64,000 bases of DNA, from assembly GCF_001682855.1 (NCBI RefSeq), contig NZ_MAQW01000023.1:205348-269347 (forward strand), in the 5' to 3' direction. The stretch is from Bacillus sp. FJAT-27264. GTDB lineage: Bacteria; Bacillota; Bacilli; Paenibacillales; Paenibacillaceae. Below the pieces are notes generated by a model. It saw only the letters and a program-made list of their open reading frames with translations, was not told the DNA's origin and ran no database searches. A program made the translations under genes and the position numbers. Each line of letters starts with the position of its first letter. Position 1 is the stretch's first letter. Positions 63,413 through 64,000 of this stretch are shown piece after piece.

Positions 63413-64000
63413 ATGTTTGAACATACAGATCGCAGTTTGGTCAAAGGCTTCCTGCGAACGCAGGGAACAGATGTTGTTAATGGAGACGGGGACAAAATTA
63501 TACTAACCGGTTGGGGACTAGGGAACTGGTTACTGCCCGAAGGGTATATGTGGTTGTCACGTTCGGAAAGATTCGACCGACCGCGAAGAATGGAACAGGT
63601 TATCCGCGAACTAACAGGTAGTCAGTATTCTGAGAGCTTCTGGAACCGTTTTCGGGAAAACTATGTTACCCGTGAGGATATTCGCATGATGGCTGAACTG
63701 GGTTATAACTCCGTGAGGATTCCGTTTAGCTGGCGGGTGTTGATGGAGGATGAAGCGGGAACGATCTGGAACGAAGAGGGTTTCGCTTTGCTGGACCGAT
63801 GTCTGGATTGGTGCGAAGAGTTTAAGCTGTATGCCTTTTTAGATTTACATGGCGCTCCTGGTGGACAGACAGGTGCGAATATTGACGATTCGGTGGATGA
63901 TTCACCGCGGCTGTTCACCGATTCTGAAAGTTGGAGTAAGGGCATCGAACTGTGGAAGGAATTGGCGCGCCGTTATAAGGACCGCTGGATTGTAGGTGGT
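63413..64000 (+). CDS. GH5 glycoside hydrolase, 3' truncated by window edge
   Basis: The frame from ATG 63413 (after AAAAGGGGATGAGG) is open to the end of the window, 196 residues. It carries the GH5 N-terminal signature: LTGWGLGNWLLPEGYM, MMAELGYNSVRIPFSW and the conserved His in FLDLHGAPGGQTG; the catalytic glutamates lie beyond the window. The LHGAPGGQ type is that of cytosolic exo-beta-1,3-glucanase-like GH5 enzymes, and no signal peptide is seen, so imported oligosaccharides are the likely substrate. Confidence 0.88.
   Translation, partial: MFEHTDRSLVKGFLRTQGTDVVNGDGDKIILTGWGLGNWLLPEGYMWLSRSERFDRPRRMEQVIRELTGSQYSESFWNRFRENYVTREDIRMMAELGYNSVRIPFSWRVLMEDEAGTIWNEEGFALLDRCLDWCEEFKLYAFLDLHGAPGGQTGANIDDSVDDSPRLFTDSESWSKGIELWKELARRYKDRWIVGG

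Overview
The window looks like chromosomal DNA of a Paenibacillus-type, endospore-forming member of the Bacillota. The evidence is spoVAC-spoVAD-spoVAE, the yqeG-yqeH-aroE-yhbY-nadD-yqeK-rsfS cluster, many TTG/GTG starts behind strong AGGAGG-type ribosome sites, sigma-A promoters, catabolite (cre) boxes, YesM/YesN-type two-component proteins and a regulator/peptide pair of the AimR-like kind known from Paenibacillus. I saw no rRNA, tRNA, CRISPR array, prophage or intact insertion sequence.

Layout. 1-0.6 kb: 3' end of a siderophore-binding-type gene. 0.7-13.0 kb: an accessory sulfur/peptide block made of an O-acetylhomoserine sulfhydrylase, a divergent SnaA/NtaA-type flavin monooxygenase, and an operon of CocE/NonD hydrolase, HAD protein and five-gene Opp/Dpp importer. 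All three transcription units have a good sigma-A promoter and the same 17-18 base palindromic leader element GACCAGTYRACTGGAGA, followed by a hairpin that could end transcription or hide the ribosome site; I know no described element of this kind. 13.2-19.7 kb: a membrane-anchored accessory protein with two ABC exporters, two GNAT acetyltransferases (one resembling AAC(6')-Ie) and small proteins. 19.9-20.8 kb: guanidine-I riboswitch with the ykkCD efflux pair. 20.9-21.8 kb: aldo/keto reductase. 22.2-27.5 kb: mannitol operon mtlA-mtlR-mtlF-mtlD with a cre box. 27.5-31.0 kb: M42 aminopeptidase, a small membrane protein and spoVAC-AD-AE. 31.1-35.6 kb: MoxR/DUF58/transglutaminase trio. 35.7-41.9 kb: a tightly overlapped housekeeping cluster for ribosome maturation, NAD and shikimate synthesis, with a CvfB/YitL gene inserted. 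41.9-43.2 kb: a large palindrome, a previously easy-to-miss 52-residue gene and a secreted protein. 43.4-47.7 kb: a YhgE/Pip-type membrane protein, then an AimR/AloR-like receptor overlapped by a 40-codon pro-peptide gene. 47.8-53.3 kb: divergent DeoR repressor and L-fucose catabolic operon fucI-kinase-fucA-fucU. 53.7-56.0 kb: alpha/beta hydrolase, a gene remnant, a histidine phosphatase and an NTF2-like protein. 56.2-64.0 kb: polysaccharide utilisation locus with an LplB/LplC/LplA-type ABC importer, YesM/YesN-type sensor and regulator, and the start of a GH5 glycoside hydrolase cut by the window edge.

How they fit together. Most of the window is nutrient acquisition: sulfur or modified peptide scavenging, mannitol, fucose and a beta-glucan-like polysaccharide, each with its own local control (leader element, PRD activator, DeoR repressor plus CcpA, two-component system). 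Functional names come from motifs and gene order read by eye; substrates of the peptide importer, the exporters and the last locus are inferred.
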